Assembly (NCBI RefSeq): GCF_030373245.1
Contig: NZ_JAUCZF010000001.1
Span: 868,001-932,000, forward strand
Reading direction: 5' to 3'
From: Hydrogenophaga sp.
Lineage (GTDB): Bacteria > Pseudomonadota > Gammaproteobacteria > Burkholderiales > Burkholderiaceae_C
DNA: 64,000 nucleotides
The notes beneath the pieces were generated by a model. That model was not told where the DNA came from and searched no databases. It worked only from the letters and a program-made list of their open reading frames with translations. The translations under genes and the position numbers were made by a program. Shown here piece by piece: positions 46,853 through 56,188 of the stretch (position 1 is its first letter; the number at the start of each line of letters is the position of its first letter).

Positions 46853-47914
46853 ATGACGTACCCCACCCGCGCTTTCGGCACCCGCACCGCCACCGAACCC
46901 CTGAGCCTCTTCCATTTCGTGCGCCGCAGCCCGCGTGCCGACGACGTGGTGATCGACATCCTTTTCTGCGGCGTCTGCCACACCGACATCCACCATTCGC
47001 GCGATGACTGGGGCCGCGCCAACTACCCCATGGTGCCGGGCCACGAGATCATTGGCCGGGTGAGCGCGGTGGGCGCGGACGTGACGCGCTTTGCGCCGGG
47101 CGACCTGGTGGGCGTGGGCTGCATGGTCGATTCCTGCCAGCGGTGCGGCGCATGCGGAAAGGGCTGGGAGCAATACTGCGAAAACGGATCGACCTTCACC
47201 TACAACGGCGTCGACCGGCAAGACGGCACGCCCACCTACGGCGGCTACTCCGAGCGCGTCGTGGTGGCGCAAGGCTTTGTGCTGAAGATCCCGGGAAACC
47301 TGGACCCGGCAGGTGCCGCGCCTCTGCTGTGCGCCGGTATCACCACCTACTCGCCGTTGCGCCACTGGAACGTGGGGCCGGGCACTCGCGTGGCGGTGGT
47401 GGGCCTGGGCGGCCTGGGGCACATGGCGATTCAGCTGGCCAAGGCGATGGGTGCCGAGGTCACGCTCTTCACCCGCTCACCCGGCAAAGAGACCGACGCG
47501 CGCCGGCTGGGTGCCGACCACATCGTGCTGTCGGGCGACGCGGACCAGATGGCTGCGGTGGCCAGCCGCTTCGAGCTCATCATCGACACCGTGCCCTACG
47601 CGCACGACCTCAACCCCTACGTGCCCACGCTGGCCACCGGCGGCACACTGGTGCTGGTGGGTTATCTGGGCCCGATCGAACCGACGCTCAACACCAGTCC
47701 GATGGTGCTCAAGCGCAAGGCCGTAGCCGGCTCGCTGATCGGCGGCATCGCCGAAACGCAGGCCATGCTCGACTTCTGCGGGCAGCACGGCATCACGGCC
47801 GACGTCGAGATGATCCCGATCCAGCAGATCAACGAATCCTACGAGCGCATGCTCAGGAGCGATGTGAAGTACCGCTTCGTGATCGACATGGCGTCGCTGA
47901 AAGCCATGGCCTGA
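46853..47914 (+). CDS. Zinc-dependent NAD(P) alcohol dehydrogenase (YahK/cinnamyl-alcohol type)
   Basis: 353 residues. Catalytic zinc ligands Cys42 (GVCHTDIHH), His64-Glu65 (PGHEIIG) and Cys160; structural zinc ligands Cys95, Cys98, Cys101 and Cys109. The Rossmann motif is GLGGLGH (184-190). The family reduces aldehydes with NADPH. The ATG at 46853 is chosen; an upstream reading would overlap the divergent oxidase gene. Confidence 0.92.
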   Translation: MTYPTRAFGTRTATEPLSLFHFVRRSPRADDVVIDILFCGVCHTDIHHSRDDWGRANYPMVPGHEIIGRVSAVGADVTRFAPGDLVGVGCMVDSCQRCGACGKGWEQYCENGSTFTYNGVDRQDGTPTYGGYSERVVVAQGFVLKIPGNLDPAGAAPLLCAGITTYSPLRHWNVGPGTRVAVVGLGGLGHMAIQLAKAMGAEVTLFTRSPGKETDARRLGADHIVLSGDADQMAAVASRFELIIDTVPYAHDLNPYVPTLATGGTLVLVGYLGPIEPTLNTSPMVLKRKAVAGSLIGGIAETQAMLDFCGQHGITADVEMIPIQQINESYERMLRSDVKYRFVIDMASLKAMA

Positions 47915-47941
47915 GCGGTCGACCGCGATCGGTCAGGCCAT
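47906..47941. terminator. Dyad over two convergent stop codons
   Basis: ATGGCCTGA (47906-47914) and TCAGGCCAT (47933-47941) are perfect complements because both genes end in Met-Ala-stop. The centre holds another 12-bp palindrome GCGGTCGACCGC. There is no T run, so termination is only possible, not shown. Confidence 0.4.
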
Positions 47942-49897
47942 CAGCGCCGCCACCCGTTCGCGCAGGGCTTCGGGCGTGACCGTGCTGGCGGTCAGCGGCG
48001 CGCCGGCGTTCAGGCCCACGCGGTTGAAGACACCGCGGCGAAACGGCCGCACCATGGCGGTCTGCTCACCGTTGCGCACCTCCACCCGGCTGAAGAACGA
48101 GCCCCACAGGTTGGTGAGCGCCATGGGGATCACGGGCACCTGCACACCATCGGCCTGTGCGCGCTCCAGGATCTTCATGATGCCGCCCTTGAAGGGCTGC
48201 AAGCTACCGTCGCGGGTGATGCCGCCTTCAGGGAAGATGGCGAGCAGGTCGCCCTCGCGCAGCACCTGGGCGGCGGTGGCAAACGCGGCTTCGTAGGCGG
48301 CCGGGTTTTCTTTCTGTGGCGCAATCGGGATGGCCTTGGCCAGCTTGAACAGCCAGCCCAGCACCGGCACCTTGAAAATGCGGTGGTCCATCACGAAGCG
48401 AATCGGGCGCGGGCTGGCGGCCATGAGCAGCACCGCGTCGACGAAGCTCACGTGGTTGCACACCAGCACCGCCGCGCCTTGGGTGGGAATGTGCTCGTCG
48501 TTCGTCACGCGGAAGCGGTAAACCAGGCGCGAGGCCACCCAGGCCACGAAGCGCAGCAGGTACTCGGGCACCAGCATGAAGATGTAGAACGCCACCACCG
48601 CATTGGCCAGGCCCACGAACAGGAACATCTGCGGGATGGTGAAACCGGCCTGCAGCAAGGCGCCGGCAATCACCGCGCTCGCAATCATGAACAGCGCGTT
48701 CAAGATGTTGTTGGCGGCGATGATGCGGGCGCGGTGCGTGGGCTGGCTGCGCATCTGGATCAGTGCGTACATCGGCACGCTGTACAGACCGGCGAACAGG
48801 CTGAGCAAGGCCAGGTCGGCCAGCACGCGCCAGTGCGCCGCATCGGCCAGGAAAGCGCTCAGGCCCAGGCCACTGGCAGGCGGCAGGCCGCGCGTGGAAA
48901 AGTAAAGGTCGACCGAAAACACCGTCATACCGATGGCGCCCACCGGCACCAGGCCAATCTCCACATGGCGGCGGCTCAGCACCTCGCACAGCAGCGAACC
49001 GGTGCCGATACCGATGGAGAACACCACCAGCAGCAACGAAGCCACCTGCTCGTCGCCGTGCAGCACGTCTTTGGCAAAGGCGGGAAACAGGCTGAGGAAC
49101 ACCGCGCCGAAAAACCACATCCAGCTGATGCCCAGCACCGAGCGGAACACCACCGGCGTCTGATGCGCCAGCTTGAGGTTGGCCCAGGTTTCTGTGACCG
49201 GGTTCCAGTTGATCTGCAGCCCCGGGTCCATCGCCGGCGAGGCCGGAATGTAGTGGGCTGCCAGGCGCCCGATGATGGCCAGGGCCACGCAGGTGAAGCC
49301 CACGTGGTGCGCGCCGATCTCGGGTACGGCAATGATCAGGCCACCCGCCACGTTGCCCAGCAGAATGGCCACGAAGGTGCCCATTTCCACCATGCCGTTG
49401 CCGCCGGTGAGTTCGCGCTCGCTCAGGTGCTGCGGCAGGTAGGCGAACTTCACCGGTCCAAACACAGTGGACTGCAAGCCCATGAGGAAGATGCTGACCA
49501 GCAGCAGTGGGATGTTCTGCACAAAAAACGCCCAGGCCGCCAGCGCCATGATGCCGATCTCGGCGCGCTTGAGCCAGACGATCATGTCGCGCCGGTCCAG
49601 CTTGTCGGCCAGCTGGCCGCTGGTGGCCGAGAACAGCAGAAACGGCAGGATGAACAGCGCACCGATCACCAGCCCAGCCAGGTCGGCCGGCAGCCACTGC
49701 ACCTGCAGCTGGTAGGTCACCAGCACGGTGAAGGCGAACTTGAACAGGTTGTCGTTCGCCGCACCGAGAAACTGGGTCCAGAAAAACGGCGCAAACCGGC
49801 GCTGCTTCATCAGCGCGAACTGGCCGCCTTCGTGGGCTGCCCCACCCGCTGGCGGGCTGGCAGCGTCTGCGCTGGGCGGGTGGGTTGCTGTGGTCAT
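47933..49897 (-). CDS. LplT-like MFS transporter fused to a PlsC-type acyltransferase
   Basis: 654 residues from the ATG at 49897. The first 430 or so residues form an MFS transporter like the lysophospholipid flippase LplT (FFWTQFLGAANDNLFKFAF). The rest is a phospholipid acyltransferase with NHVSFVD (His482, Asp487) and FPEGG. E. coli has separate LplT and Aas (acyltransferase plus AMP ligase); here transporter and acyltransferase are in one chain without the ligase domain. A role in re-acylating imported lysophospholipids is inferred. Confidence 0.9.
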   Translation of the reverse strand: MTTATHPPSADAASPPAGGAAHEGGQFALMKQRRFAPFFWTQFLGAANDNLFKFAFTVLVTYQLQVQWLPADLAGLVIGALFILPFLLFSATSGQLADKLDRRDMIVWLKRAEIGIMALAAWAFFVQNIPLLLVSIFLMGLQSTVFGPVKFAYLPQHLSERELTGGNGMVEMGTFVAILLGNVAGGLIIAVPEIGAHHVGFTCVALAIIGRLAAHYIPASPAMDPGLQINWNPVTETWANLKLAHQTPVVFRSVLGISWMWFFGAVFLSLFPAFAKDVLHGDEQVASLLLVVFSIGIGTGSLLCEVLSRRHVEIGLVPVGAIGMTVFSVDLYFSTRGLPPASGLGLSAFLADAAHWRVLADLALLSLFAGLYSVPMYALIQMRSQPTHRARIIAANNILNALFMIASAVIAGALLQAGFTIPQMFLFVGLANAVVAFYIFMLVPEYLLRFVAWVASRLVYRFRVTNDEHIPTQGAAVLVCNHVSFVDAVLLMAASPRPIRFVMDHRIFKVPVLGWLFKLAKAIPIAPQKENPAAYEAAFATAAQVLREGDLLAIFPEGGITRDGSLQPFKGGIMKILERAQADGVQVPVIPMALTNLWGSFFSRVEVRNGEQTAMVRPFRRGVFNRVGLNAGAPLTASTVTPEALRERVAALMA

Positions 49898-50073
49898 GGG
49901 GGTTCTCTTTCCTGCTCTGAAGGGAGGTGGCACGCGGCCCGCCTGCGCATTCTGGGGCATGGGCGCGCCGCCGCAGTGTCGGCCAGTTACACCCGCCAGG
50001 CATGGCTTCCCGATACAGTCTTGTTTCAGCAGTCAACGGGTAGCGTTTTTCAATACCTTTTCACCCCACCGCC

Positions 50074-50805
50074 ATGAGCACCACCACCGACCTCGTCGCC
50101 GCCATCAAGAAAGAACTCAAGGCCGCACAGATGACCTACGCCGACCTCGCGCTCGCGCTGGACATGGCTGAGTCCAGCGTCAAGCGCATGCTCGCCAAGG
50201 GCGACATGTCGCTCTCGCGGGTGGACGCGATCTGCCGCGCGCTCAAGCTCGATTTCGCCGAACTCGCGCGCCGCGTGGCCGACGCGCAGCCCCTGCTCAC
50301 CGAAATGACGGCCGAGCAGGAGCGCGCTGTGGTGGCCGACAAGAAGCTGCTGCTGGTCGCGATCTGCGTGCTCAGCCAATGGACGCTGGAGCAGATCACC
50401 GCGCAGTACCGCCTGAGCGAAGCCGAGTGCGTGAAGTACCTGGTGCAGCTCGACCGCATCGGCATCATCGAGCTGCGCGCGCTCAACCGCTATCGCTTGA
50501 AACTCGCCAAGACCTTCCGCTGGCGCCCGCACGGCGCGGTCATGAACTACTTCCGCGACCACGCCCTGCTCGACTACTTCGCTGGCGGCTTCGACGCCAA
50601 GGGCGAAGGCCTGCTGCTGGTGCACGGCTCGGTGAGCCGCACGCTGGCGCCGATGTTCATGGAGCGGTTGCAGCGCGTGGCGCAAGACTTTGCACAGCAG
50701 CATCAGACCGACCAGAAGCTCGCCGACAAAGACCGGGAGGGCTACACGCTGGTACTGGGCATGCGCAGCTGGGAATTTGAAGCCTTCAGCCGACTTCGTC
50801 GGTGA
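50074..50805 (+). CDS. XRE-type helix-turn-helix regulator
   Basis: 243 residues. An N-terminal Cro/C1-type HTH (MTYADLALALDMAESSVKRM, then DMSLSRVDAICRALKLDFAE) is followed by a 170-residue domain with a second HTH-like segment (WTLEQITAQYRLSEAECVKY). Many Proteobacteria have this architecture with unknown targets. It lies upstream of proQ on the same strand, separated by a repeat, and divergent from the lplT-plsC gene. Confidence 0.85.
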   Translation: MSTTTDLVAAIKKELKAAQMTYADLALALDMAESSVKRMLAKGDMSLSRVDAICRALKLDFAELARRVADAQPLLTEMTAEQERAVVADKKLLLVAICVLSQWTLEQITAQYRLSEAECVKYLVQLDRIGIIELRALNRYRLKLAKTFRWRPHGAVMNYFRDHALLDYFAGGFDAKGEGLLLVHGSVSRTLAPMFMERLQRVAQDFAQQHQTDQKLADKDREGYTLVLGMRSWEFEAFSRLRR

Positions 50806-50810
50806 GGGTC

Positions 50811-50895
50811 AACCTCCGCGCCGCTTCGCGTCACCCCTCAAGGGGGGGCGGCACTGGCGGCCCGGCAGTGCCGGTTCCGCGGGGCCCTGGGAGGA
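50811..50895. repeat. Dispersed GC-rich repeat, copy 7
   Basis: AACCTCCGCGCCGCTTCGCG, CCCCTCAAGGGGGGGCGGCA and TGGCGGCCCGGCAGTGCCGG in that order, just after the XRE gene stop. The related tail extends towards 50940, so the 178-bp gap before proQ is mostly repeat. Confidence 0.7.
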
Positions 50896-50983
50896 ACGCA
50901 CTTCACTCGGGCGGGCCTTGCGCTTCGCGGGCTGGCATGATGTTGGGCTTGCCTGGGACACGGGCTCTTCTTTTTTGCGCCAC

Positions 50984-51733
50984 ATGAACGCCATCGCCAA
51001 CGACACACCTGACCACGACGCGCCCAAGGCAGCGTTGCCCACTGCCGAAGCCGCAGCGGCTCAGCCATCTGGCCACCAGCGCCCTCCGCGTCGCAATCCA
51101 GGCAGCCAAGCCCAGCGCACAGCCAGCGCGGCGCCTGCGCGCCACCACCCGCTGCTCGACCAGCTCGCCACCCTGTACCCCGCGCTGTTCGGCGAGACCT
51201 TGCGTCCGCTCAAGCGCGGCATCTTCGAAGATCTGCTCGCCGCCCACCCTGAAGTGCTCACACGCGATGAGCTCAAGGCAGCGCTGGCGCAACACGCGCG
51301 TTCATCGCGCTACCTCACGGTGGTGGCCTCGGGCCAGCCCCGCCACGACCTTGCCGGCCAGCCGGTGGAAGAGCTCACACCGGAGCAGGTGCACCATGCG
51401 GTGATCGAGGTCTTTCGTCGCCGCGGCGCGCGCAGCCGCGAAGACCTGCGGCCCAAGCTGCGCCAGCGCATCGCGCAGGCGTTTGAAGCCAGCGGCCTCT
51501 CGCGCGAGGCCTATGCCGAAAGGGTAAACGGCCGCGACGAGGAGGTGAACCAGATCACCCGCGACGCGCTCGACGCCTCGGTGGCACAGAGCGCGCGCGA
51601 CACGGCGCTGCTGCGTGCCTTTGATGCCAGCGGCAAAACGCTCAACGAGTTCGCCGACATGTATGGCCTGCACGTGCTCGACGCCAATCGCACGCTGGAA
51701 CGCGCACGTGCGCGAATCAAGCCACAGGCCTGA
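50984..51733 (+). CDS. proQ: ProQ/FinO-domain RNA chaperone
   Basis: 249 residues. A disordered Pro/Ala/Arg-rich N-terminus precedes the FinO/ProQ domain (about residues 50-165: LATLYPALFGETLRPLKRGI, RYLTVVASGQPRHDLAGQPV). A helical C-terminal extension (about 165-249) with RKALRRAF-like basic/hydrophobic pattern is family-specific. ProQ proteins bind structured small RNAs and mRNA 3' ends. The ATG at 50984 has no strong ribosome site. Gene name is by domain, not orthology test. Confidence 0.85.
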   Translation: MNAIANDTPDHDAPKAALPTAEAAAAQPSGHQRPPRRNPGSQAQRTASAAPARHHPLLDQLATLYPALFGETLRPLKRGIFEDLLAAHPEVLTRDELKAALAQHARSSRYLTVVASGQPRHDLAGQPVEELTPEQVHHAVIEVFRRRGARSREDLRPKLRQRIAQAFEASGLSREAYAERVNGRDEEVNQITRDALDASVAQSARDTALLRAFDASGKTLNEFADMYGLHVLDANRTLERARARIKPQA

Positions 51734-51757
51734 GCCCGTTGCAGTGGCGGGGAACGC

Positions 51758-53071
51758 TCAGGTCGCTTCGGCTGCCGCAGTGAACACCGTGAGCACACCG
51801 GTGTAGCCGTAGAGGCGGTGGTGGGCGATCTCGCCCCCGGCGAAAAAGCCCACCAGGGGAACATCACCCAGCGCGTGGCGCACGATCTGCATTTCGGCGC
51901 TGGGGGCACCGAAGTGCGGGCCACCGCGCCCCGCACAGCTGACATAAACCGCGCCCACCATGCGCCGCGCACCGAGTGGCGAGGCATCCGATTCACCGGC
52001 CGACACGGCGGTGGCCAGGGTCATGACGGCCTCTTCGGGCTCCAGCTCCTCGCGCACCTCGGCACACACTCGCATCAGATCGGCCCGGGCAGCCTGCGCG
52101 CTGCGCTCGCAGAACGCCAGATAGCCGCCTTCGGGCACCCGCTCGGCCACCGCGATGCTGCCGCGCGTCGGGTCCAGACCGATGATGTGGCGCACCAGCA
52201 CATCGGCGCCGAACTGGCCCTTGACCCGCAGTGCCGGGCGCGGACCCGGACGGTGGCTCGGCTCTTCAGGTTCACGCAGCCCAACCAGCAGAGTGCGCAG
52301 CCGCGCCACGGTTTCAGGCAAGCGATCGAGGGAAAGCCCAAAACGCTCAAGCAGCACGCCGAGCGCAGGCTCGCCATCCAGCCGGAACACCTGGTTGCCG
52401 TCGGCCTCGGTGATGCGGCGCTCGCGATCCACCGGTTGCGCACCCTGGGTGACGCGCGAAATCACGTCAACCGAGGGCGCAAACGCCACGCCGCTGAGCC
52501 CGCCACGAAAGACCCCGGTAGCCGCACCCTGCCCGCGCAGCGTGCCGATGCTGCCAACGGCAAACTGTGCCACCGCGCTGCGACTGCTGGCCAGGCCACC
52601 AAATACATAGCCGGTGGAGGTGCGCTCGGCGATTTCGGTGATCAGCTCGGCCACTTCAGGCGTGCCGCCATCGGCATGGACCAGCGCGGTGTGAGCCTCG
52701 AATCCGTCACTGCCATCCTCGCGTCCGCTGGCCGAGAGCGGCGCCACACCGCTGAACACGCGGTACTGATCGGGCGCCAGGTCGCACAGCATGACAGCCA
52801 TGGCCGGCTCGTCGAAGTACTCGACGTTGTTGGCCGCAATGCCGACGCCCACCGTGCCCGCCCAGTCGGTCACCTCGGGCAGCTCGGCGCTCAGGTGTTC
52901 AAGGATGGCCTGGGCCTCCTCGGCGTAGTGGTCGGTGATGTAGAGCAGGGCGAGCGGGGGCGACGCGGCGTGATCGGGCAGCGCCATCTGAGCGCGCAGC
53001 TGGGCCAGCACCATGGCAGCGGCCATGCGCCACTGCGGGTGGGTGGCGTGGGCGTGAGAAAACAGTTTCAT
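51758..53071 (-). CDS. FIST sensory-domain protein
   Basis: 437 residues. FIST_N (about 35-240; EVTDWAGTVGVGIAANNVEY) and FIST_C (about 255-410; VYVSCAGRGGPHFGAPSAEM, ALGDVPLVGFFAGGEIAHHR) domains are complete, with no attached output domain. FIST is a predicted small-molecule, perhaps amino acid, sensing module. It is the third gene of a minus-strand run with PhaM and an enoyl-CoA hydratase. Confidence 0.9.
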   Translation of the reverse strand: MKLFSHAHATHPQWRMAAAMVLAQLRAQMALPDHAASPPLALLYITDHYAEEAQAILEHLSAELPEVTDWAGTVGVGIAANNVEYFDEPAMAVMLCDLAPDQYRVFSGVAPLSASGREDGSDGFEAHTALVHADGGTPEVAELITEIAERTSTGYVFGGLASSRSAVAQFAVGSIGTLRGQGAATGVFRGGLSGVAFAPSVDVISRVTQGAQPVDRERRITEADGNQVFRLDGEPALGVLLERFGLSLDRLPETVARLRTLLVGLREPEEPSHRPGPRPALRVKGQFGADVLVRHIIGLDPTRGSIAVAERVPEGGYLAFCERSAQAARADLMRVCAEVREELEPEEAVMTLATAVSAGESDASPLGARRMVGAVYVSCAGRGGPHFGAPSAEMQIVRHALGDVPLVGFFAGGEIAHHRLYGYTGVLTVFTAAAEAT

Positions 53072-53113
53072 GCGGGGTGGGACCGCGGCGGGTCCGGAAG
53101 GTTCGTGCCGGCG

Positions 53114-54253
53114 TCAGCGCTTGGGGCGTGCGCTCGCGGTCTTTCGGGAGGATTTGCGCGCAGCGGCTTTTTTCACGGTCGGTTTGCGTACCTGGGTGGC
53201 GGGCTCTTTCTTGGCGCTGACGCGCGCAGGCTTGTCGTCGGCCGCACCGCCCAACGTGAAGCCCGGCACCTGAAAAAACGCGGTTGGCATTGGCCATTCG
53301 CCCTTGCCCAGCGGCTGTGCTGACGCAGAGCGCGCACGGCGCGCGGCCGCAGGAGACTCCTGGGCAGGCGCGGCCTTGGCGCCTGCCTTTTTCTTCATGG
53401 CCATCGCTTTTTTGGCTGGCGCTGGCGGGCTGGCAGCGGCACGCCGGCTGGTGACGGCGCGGGCAGCGGCCTGGCCCAGGCCAGCGGCCGCCCCCACGTT
53501 GCGGCTCACGGTGCCGGTGATGCCGCGCGTGACCGCACCCGCCACGCCGCTGGCGGTCTTCACCGCCTGGCTGGTGAGACCGCTGGCGGCGTTCTTGGTG
53601 CCGTCCAGCGCGGTCTGTTTGGCCACGTCTTTCATGGCGTTGGTGGCGATGTGCTGGAACTGCTGCGACAGCGCGCCCCACCACTGCATGGGGTCGACCA
53701 CGCCGCCGACCGGCGTGAGCGGAACCTTGTTGTTCGCCTGGGCCTTGCGGGCCGGTCGCTTGCGAGCGGGCGCAGCGGGCGGCGGACTGGGCTGAGGCAT
53801 TTGCGGCGAACCCACCACCGGCGAGCTGCCGTAGGTGCGCTCGGGTACTTCGAGACCGGCGAAGCTGGTGGGGGCGGACACCGCACCACCGGTGAGGCCG
53901 GCCACGGTGTCGGCGGCCTTGATCTTGAGCGCATTGGCCACGTCGCCGAGGCTGAAGTTCATGCCCTGCAGCGTGGCCAGCGTCATTTTCTGAACCTCCA
54001 ACGCCTGGATGGTGGCGCCCAGGGCCTTGGCGTTCTGGTCGAGCCAGAAGTGCACCGCCTTGAGCTCTTCGATGCGTTTCTCCAGGTCTTCCACGTTGAA
54101 TGTGGGCGCCACCCAGTGACCCAGGTTGGGCAGCTGCGGCAGGCTGTTGCCCAGGCCCTGTGCCACGCCGCTGGCGGCCTGGCCGGCCAGGTTCTGCAGG
54201 AATTCAAAGCCGGGCACGAACTTGCCGAAACCGCTTCCGGGTGTGTCGCTCAT
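53114..54253 (-). CDS. phaM: PhaM-type polyhydroxyalkanoate granule protein
   Basis: 379 residues. The conserved N-terminal helix region (WVAPTFNVEDLEKRIEELKA, AVHFWLDQNAKALGATIQAL) matches PhaM, which activates PHA synthase PhaC. The C-terminal half is rich in Lys, Ala and Pro (AKKAMAMKKKAGAKAAPA and similar), which in PhaM binds DNA and attaches granules to the nucleoid. It is longer than Ralstonia eutropha PhaM (about 263) because of the long basic, low-complexity part. AGGAG precedes the ATG. Confidence 0.9.
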   Translation of the reverse strand: MSDTPGSGFGKFVPGFEFLQNLAGQAASGVAQGLGNSLPQLPNLGHWVAPTFNVEDLEKRIEELKAVHFWLDQNAKALGATIQALEVQKMTLATLQGMNFSLGDVANALKIKAADTVAGLTGGAVSAPTSFAGLEVPERTYGSSPVVGSPQMPQPSPPPAAPARKRPARKAQANNKVPLTPVGGVVDPMQWWGALSQQFQHIATNAMKDVAKQTALDGTKNAASGLTSQAVKTASGVAGAVTRGITGTVSRNVGAAAGLGQAAARAVTSRRAAASPPAPAKKAMAMKKKAGAKAAPAQESPAAARRARSASAQPLGKGEWPMPTAFFQVPGFTLGGAADDKPARVSAKKEPATQVRKPTVKKAAARKSSRKTASARPKR

Positions 54254-54301
54254 GGGGAGTCTCCTGGTGGGTCTTGTGATGGATCTGCCGGCGCGCCGGA
54301 A

Positions 54302-55141
54302 TCAGCCGTCCACGCCGTAGCGCGGGGCACGCCTCTCGCGCAAGGATGCCACACCTTCGTGCACATCGGGACCGGCAAAACCCATGAATTCCAGCGCCAG
54401 CGAGGTGTCAAAAGCCGGGCCGGCCTGACGCAACCAGTTGTTGAGTGCGTACTTGGTCCAGCGGATCGCGGTCTGGCTGCCGCTGGCCAGGCGGTCGGCC
54501 ACTTCATAGGCCTTGTCGATCAGCTGGGCCTCGTCGACCGCGAGCGAAACCAGCCCGATGCGCTCGGCCTCTTCGCCACTGATGGGGTCGCACAGCATCA
54601 GGTAGTACTTGGCCTTGGCCAGACCACACAGCAGCGGCCAGACGATGGCGGCGTGGTCACCGGCCGCCACGCCCAGGCGAGTGTGGCCATCCACGATCTT
54701 GGCGCTCTTCGCCGCGATCGAAATGTCGGCCAGCAGCCCCGCCACCAGCCCCGCGCCCACCGCCGGGCCGTGCATGGCGCTGACGATGGGCTTGTCGCAG
54801 TTGATGACGTTGTAGACCAGGTCGCGCGCTTCCATCCAGACTCGCGTGCGCACCTCGAAGTCGGTCGCCATGTCCTGCACCAGGGCGAGGTCGCCGCCAC
54901 CCGAGAAGCCCAGGCCGCTGCCGCGCAGCACGGCGCAGCGCACCGAGTCGTCGCGTCCGACATCGCGCCAGATTTCGCTCAGCTCCCAGTGGCCCTCATG
55001 GCCCGCGGTGGGCAGCTTGCCGTTGCCGCCGGGCCCGTCGGCGCGCATCTGGATGTCGAGCACGCTGGGCACGCCGTTCACGGGTGGGCCGCGGCGGGTG
55101 ATGTGCAGCGTCTGGTAACGGCTGTAGTCAACGGCATTCAT
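54302..55141 (-). CDS. Enoyl-CoA hydratase/isomerase family protein
   Basis: 279 residues from the ATG at 55141 (GGAG upstream). Crotonase fold with the oxyanion segment [19 protein letters not shown] and the second segment [20 protein letters not shown]. The first catalytic Glu of classical hydratases is not obvious, so the reaction may differ. It is upstream of phaM on the same strand. Confidence 0.88.
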   Translation of the reverse strand: MNAVDYSRYQTLHITRRGPPVNGVPSVLDIQMRADGPGGNGKLPTAGHEGHWELSEIWRDVGRDDSVRCAVLRGSGLGFSGGGDLALVQDMATDFEVRTRVWMEARDLVYNVINCDKPIVSAMHGPAVGAGLVAGLLADISIAAKSAKIVDGHTRLGVAAGDHAAIVWPLLCGLAKAKYYLMLCDPISGEEAERIGLVSLAVDEAQLIDKAYEVADRLASGSQTAIRWTKYALNNWLRQAGPAFDTSLALEFMGFAGPDVHEGVASLRERRAPRYGVDG

Positions 55142-55203
55142 CAAGGTCTCCAGGAGTGAGTCGTTGCCAAGCATTCTGCCGCCTGGCCGACGGGGCGATG
55201 CGA

Positions 55204-55217
55204 TTGATGTGCGTCAA
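55204..55217. promoter_or_regulatory. FNR/ANR-type box upstream of the DksA-like gene
   Basis: TTGATGTGCGTCAA matches TTGAT-N4-ATCAA with one mismatch. It is centred about 66 bp before the ATG at 55277, much like the cytochrome c box in spacing. Confidence 0.6.
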
Positions 55218-55276
55218 CACGCCTGCGGACCTTCAGGCGCAACATGAAAATGAATTTGATTCACCAGGAGATTTGC

Positions 55277-55663
55277 ATGAGCCAGCCCATTTCAGACACC
55301 TTTGCCCAGCAATTGCTTCAGATGCGCACCGACGTGCTGGCGCAACTGCGCGGACAACGCGGCGGCGCGGTGAGCCGCGCGGAAGCGGCGGCCCAGGCGC
55401 GTGAACAACAGAGCGACGACTGGGCCAAGGCCGATGCGGAACGTGACCTGAGCATTGCGCTGGAGGAGCGCGAATCGGCCGAGCTGGTGGCCATCGACGA
55501 AGCGCTCAAGCGCGTGGCCGATGGCAGCTTTGGCCTGTGTCTGGATTGCGGGGTCGAGATCGGCACCGCGCGCCTGCACGCCAACCCCACTGCGATGCGC
55601 TGCGTGGCCTGCCAGGAAAAACGGGAAAAGGCGCAAGGCGGCTCACACACCGCCACCTATTGA
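55277..55663 (+). CDS. TraR/DksA-family zinc-finger protein
   Basis: 128 residues from the ATG at 55277 with CCAGGAG upstream. A helical coiled-coil N-terminus (LLQMRTDVLAQLRGQ ... ALEERESAELVAIDEALKRV) precedes a four-cysteine zinc finger: Cys88, Cys91, Cys109, Cys112 (CLDC, CVAC). DksA-like proteins bind the RNA polymerase secondary channel. It is shorter than DksA and lacks the typical DxxDxA coiled-coil tip, so it is probably a specialised paralog. A cluster with an eRF1-like and a VOC gene follows. Confidence 0.88.
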   Translation: MSQPISDTFAQQLLQMRTDVLAQLRGQRGGAVSRAEAAAQAREQQSDDWAKADAERDLSIALEERESAELVAIDEALKRVADGSFGLCLDCGVEIGTARLHANPTAMRCVACQEKREKAQGGSHTATY

Positions 55664-55690
55664 AGAATTGCAACGACTGAAAGGCCTCAT

Positions 55691-56140
55691 ATGACCACGT
55701 ACCACGCCATTGTCTGGATCGACCGCCGAGAAGCCCATGTGCTGATGTTCGATCGTGAACATGTGGAATCGCAGCGCATCAAATCGCGCAGCCATCACGT
55801 CGCCACGGGCGGTCATGCCGGATCGCATGGGATGAAACACGGTCGCGGACCGTCGGCCAGCGGCCACCACTCCGGGAGCGGCGGCCACGACAACGCCGAC
55901 GAGACTTTCTACCATTCTGTCGCGCAAGCTCTGGTCGGGGTGCATGAGGTACTGGTCACTGGGCCCGCGGAAGCCAAATCCGAATTCCGCACGCACTGCC
56001 AACGGCACGACAAAGCGGTGGATAAGGCCATCGTGGACGTAGTGACCTGCGACCATCCGAGCGATCCTCAGCTGGTGGCCATGGCGCGAAAGTACTTCCA
56101 GAAGTACGACCAACGCGCTGCCGATCCGTCCCAGCGGTGA
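55691..56140 (+). CDS. eRF1-domain-3-like / translational machinery-type protein
   Basis: 149 residues beginning MTTYHAIVWIDRREAHVLMF, with a His/Gly-rich middle (HHVATGGHAGSHGMKHG ... SGHHSGSGGHD) and an alpha/beta second half (VHEVLVTGPAEAKSEFRTH and CDHPSDPQLVAMARKYF). The shape fits Burkholderiales proteins labelled translational machinery protein, an eRF1 domain 3-like fold. The function is not established. It follows the DksA-like gene by 27 bp, probably in one operon. Confidence 0.75.
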   Translation: MTTYHAIVWIDRREAHVLMFDREHVESQRIKSRSHHVATGGHAGSHGMKHGRGPSASGHHSGSGGHDNADETFYHSVAQALVGVHEVLVTGPAEAKSEFRTHCQRHDKAVDKAIVDVVTCDHPSDPQLVAMARKYFQKYDQRAADPSQR

Positions 56141-56188
56141 AGCCAGGCCAATCGCCGTGGCAACCGGCGCGTTTGATATCCTGCGCGC

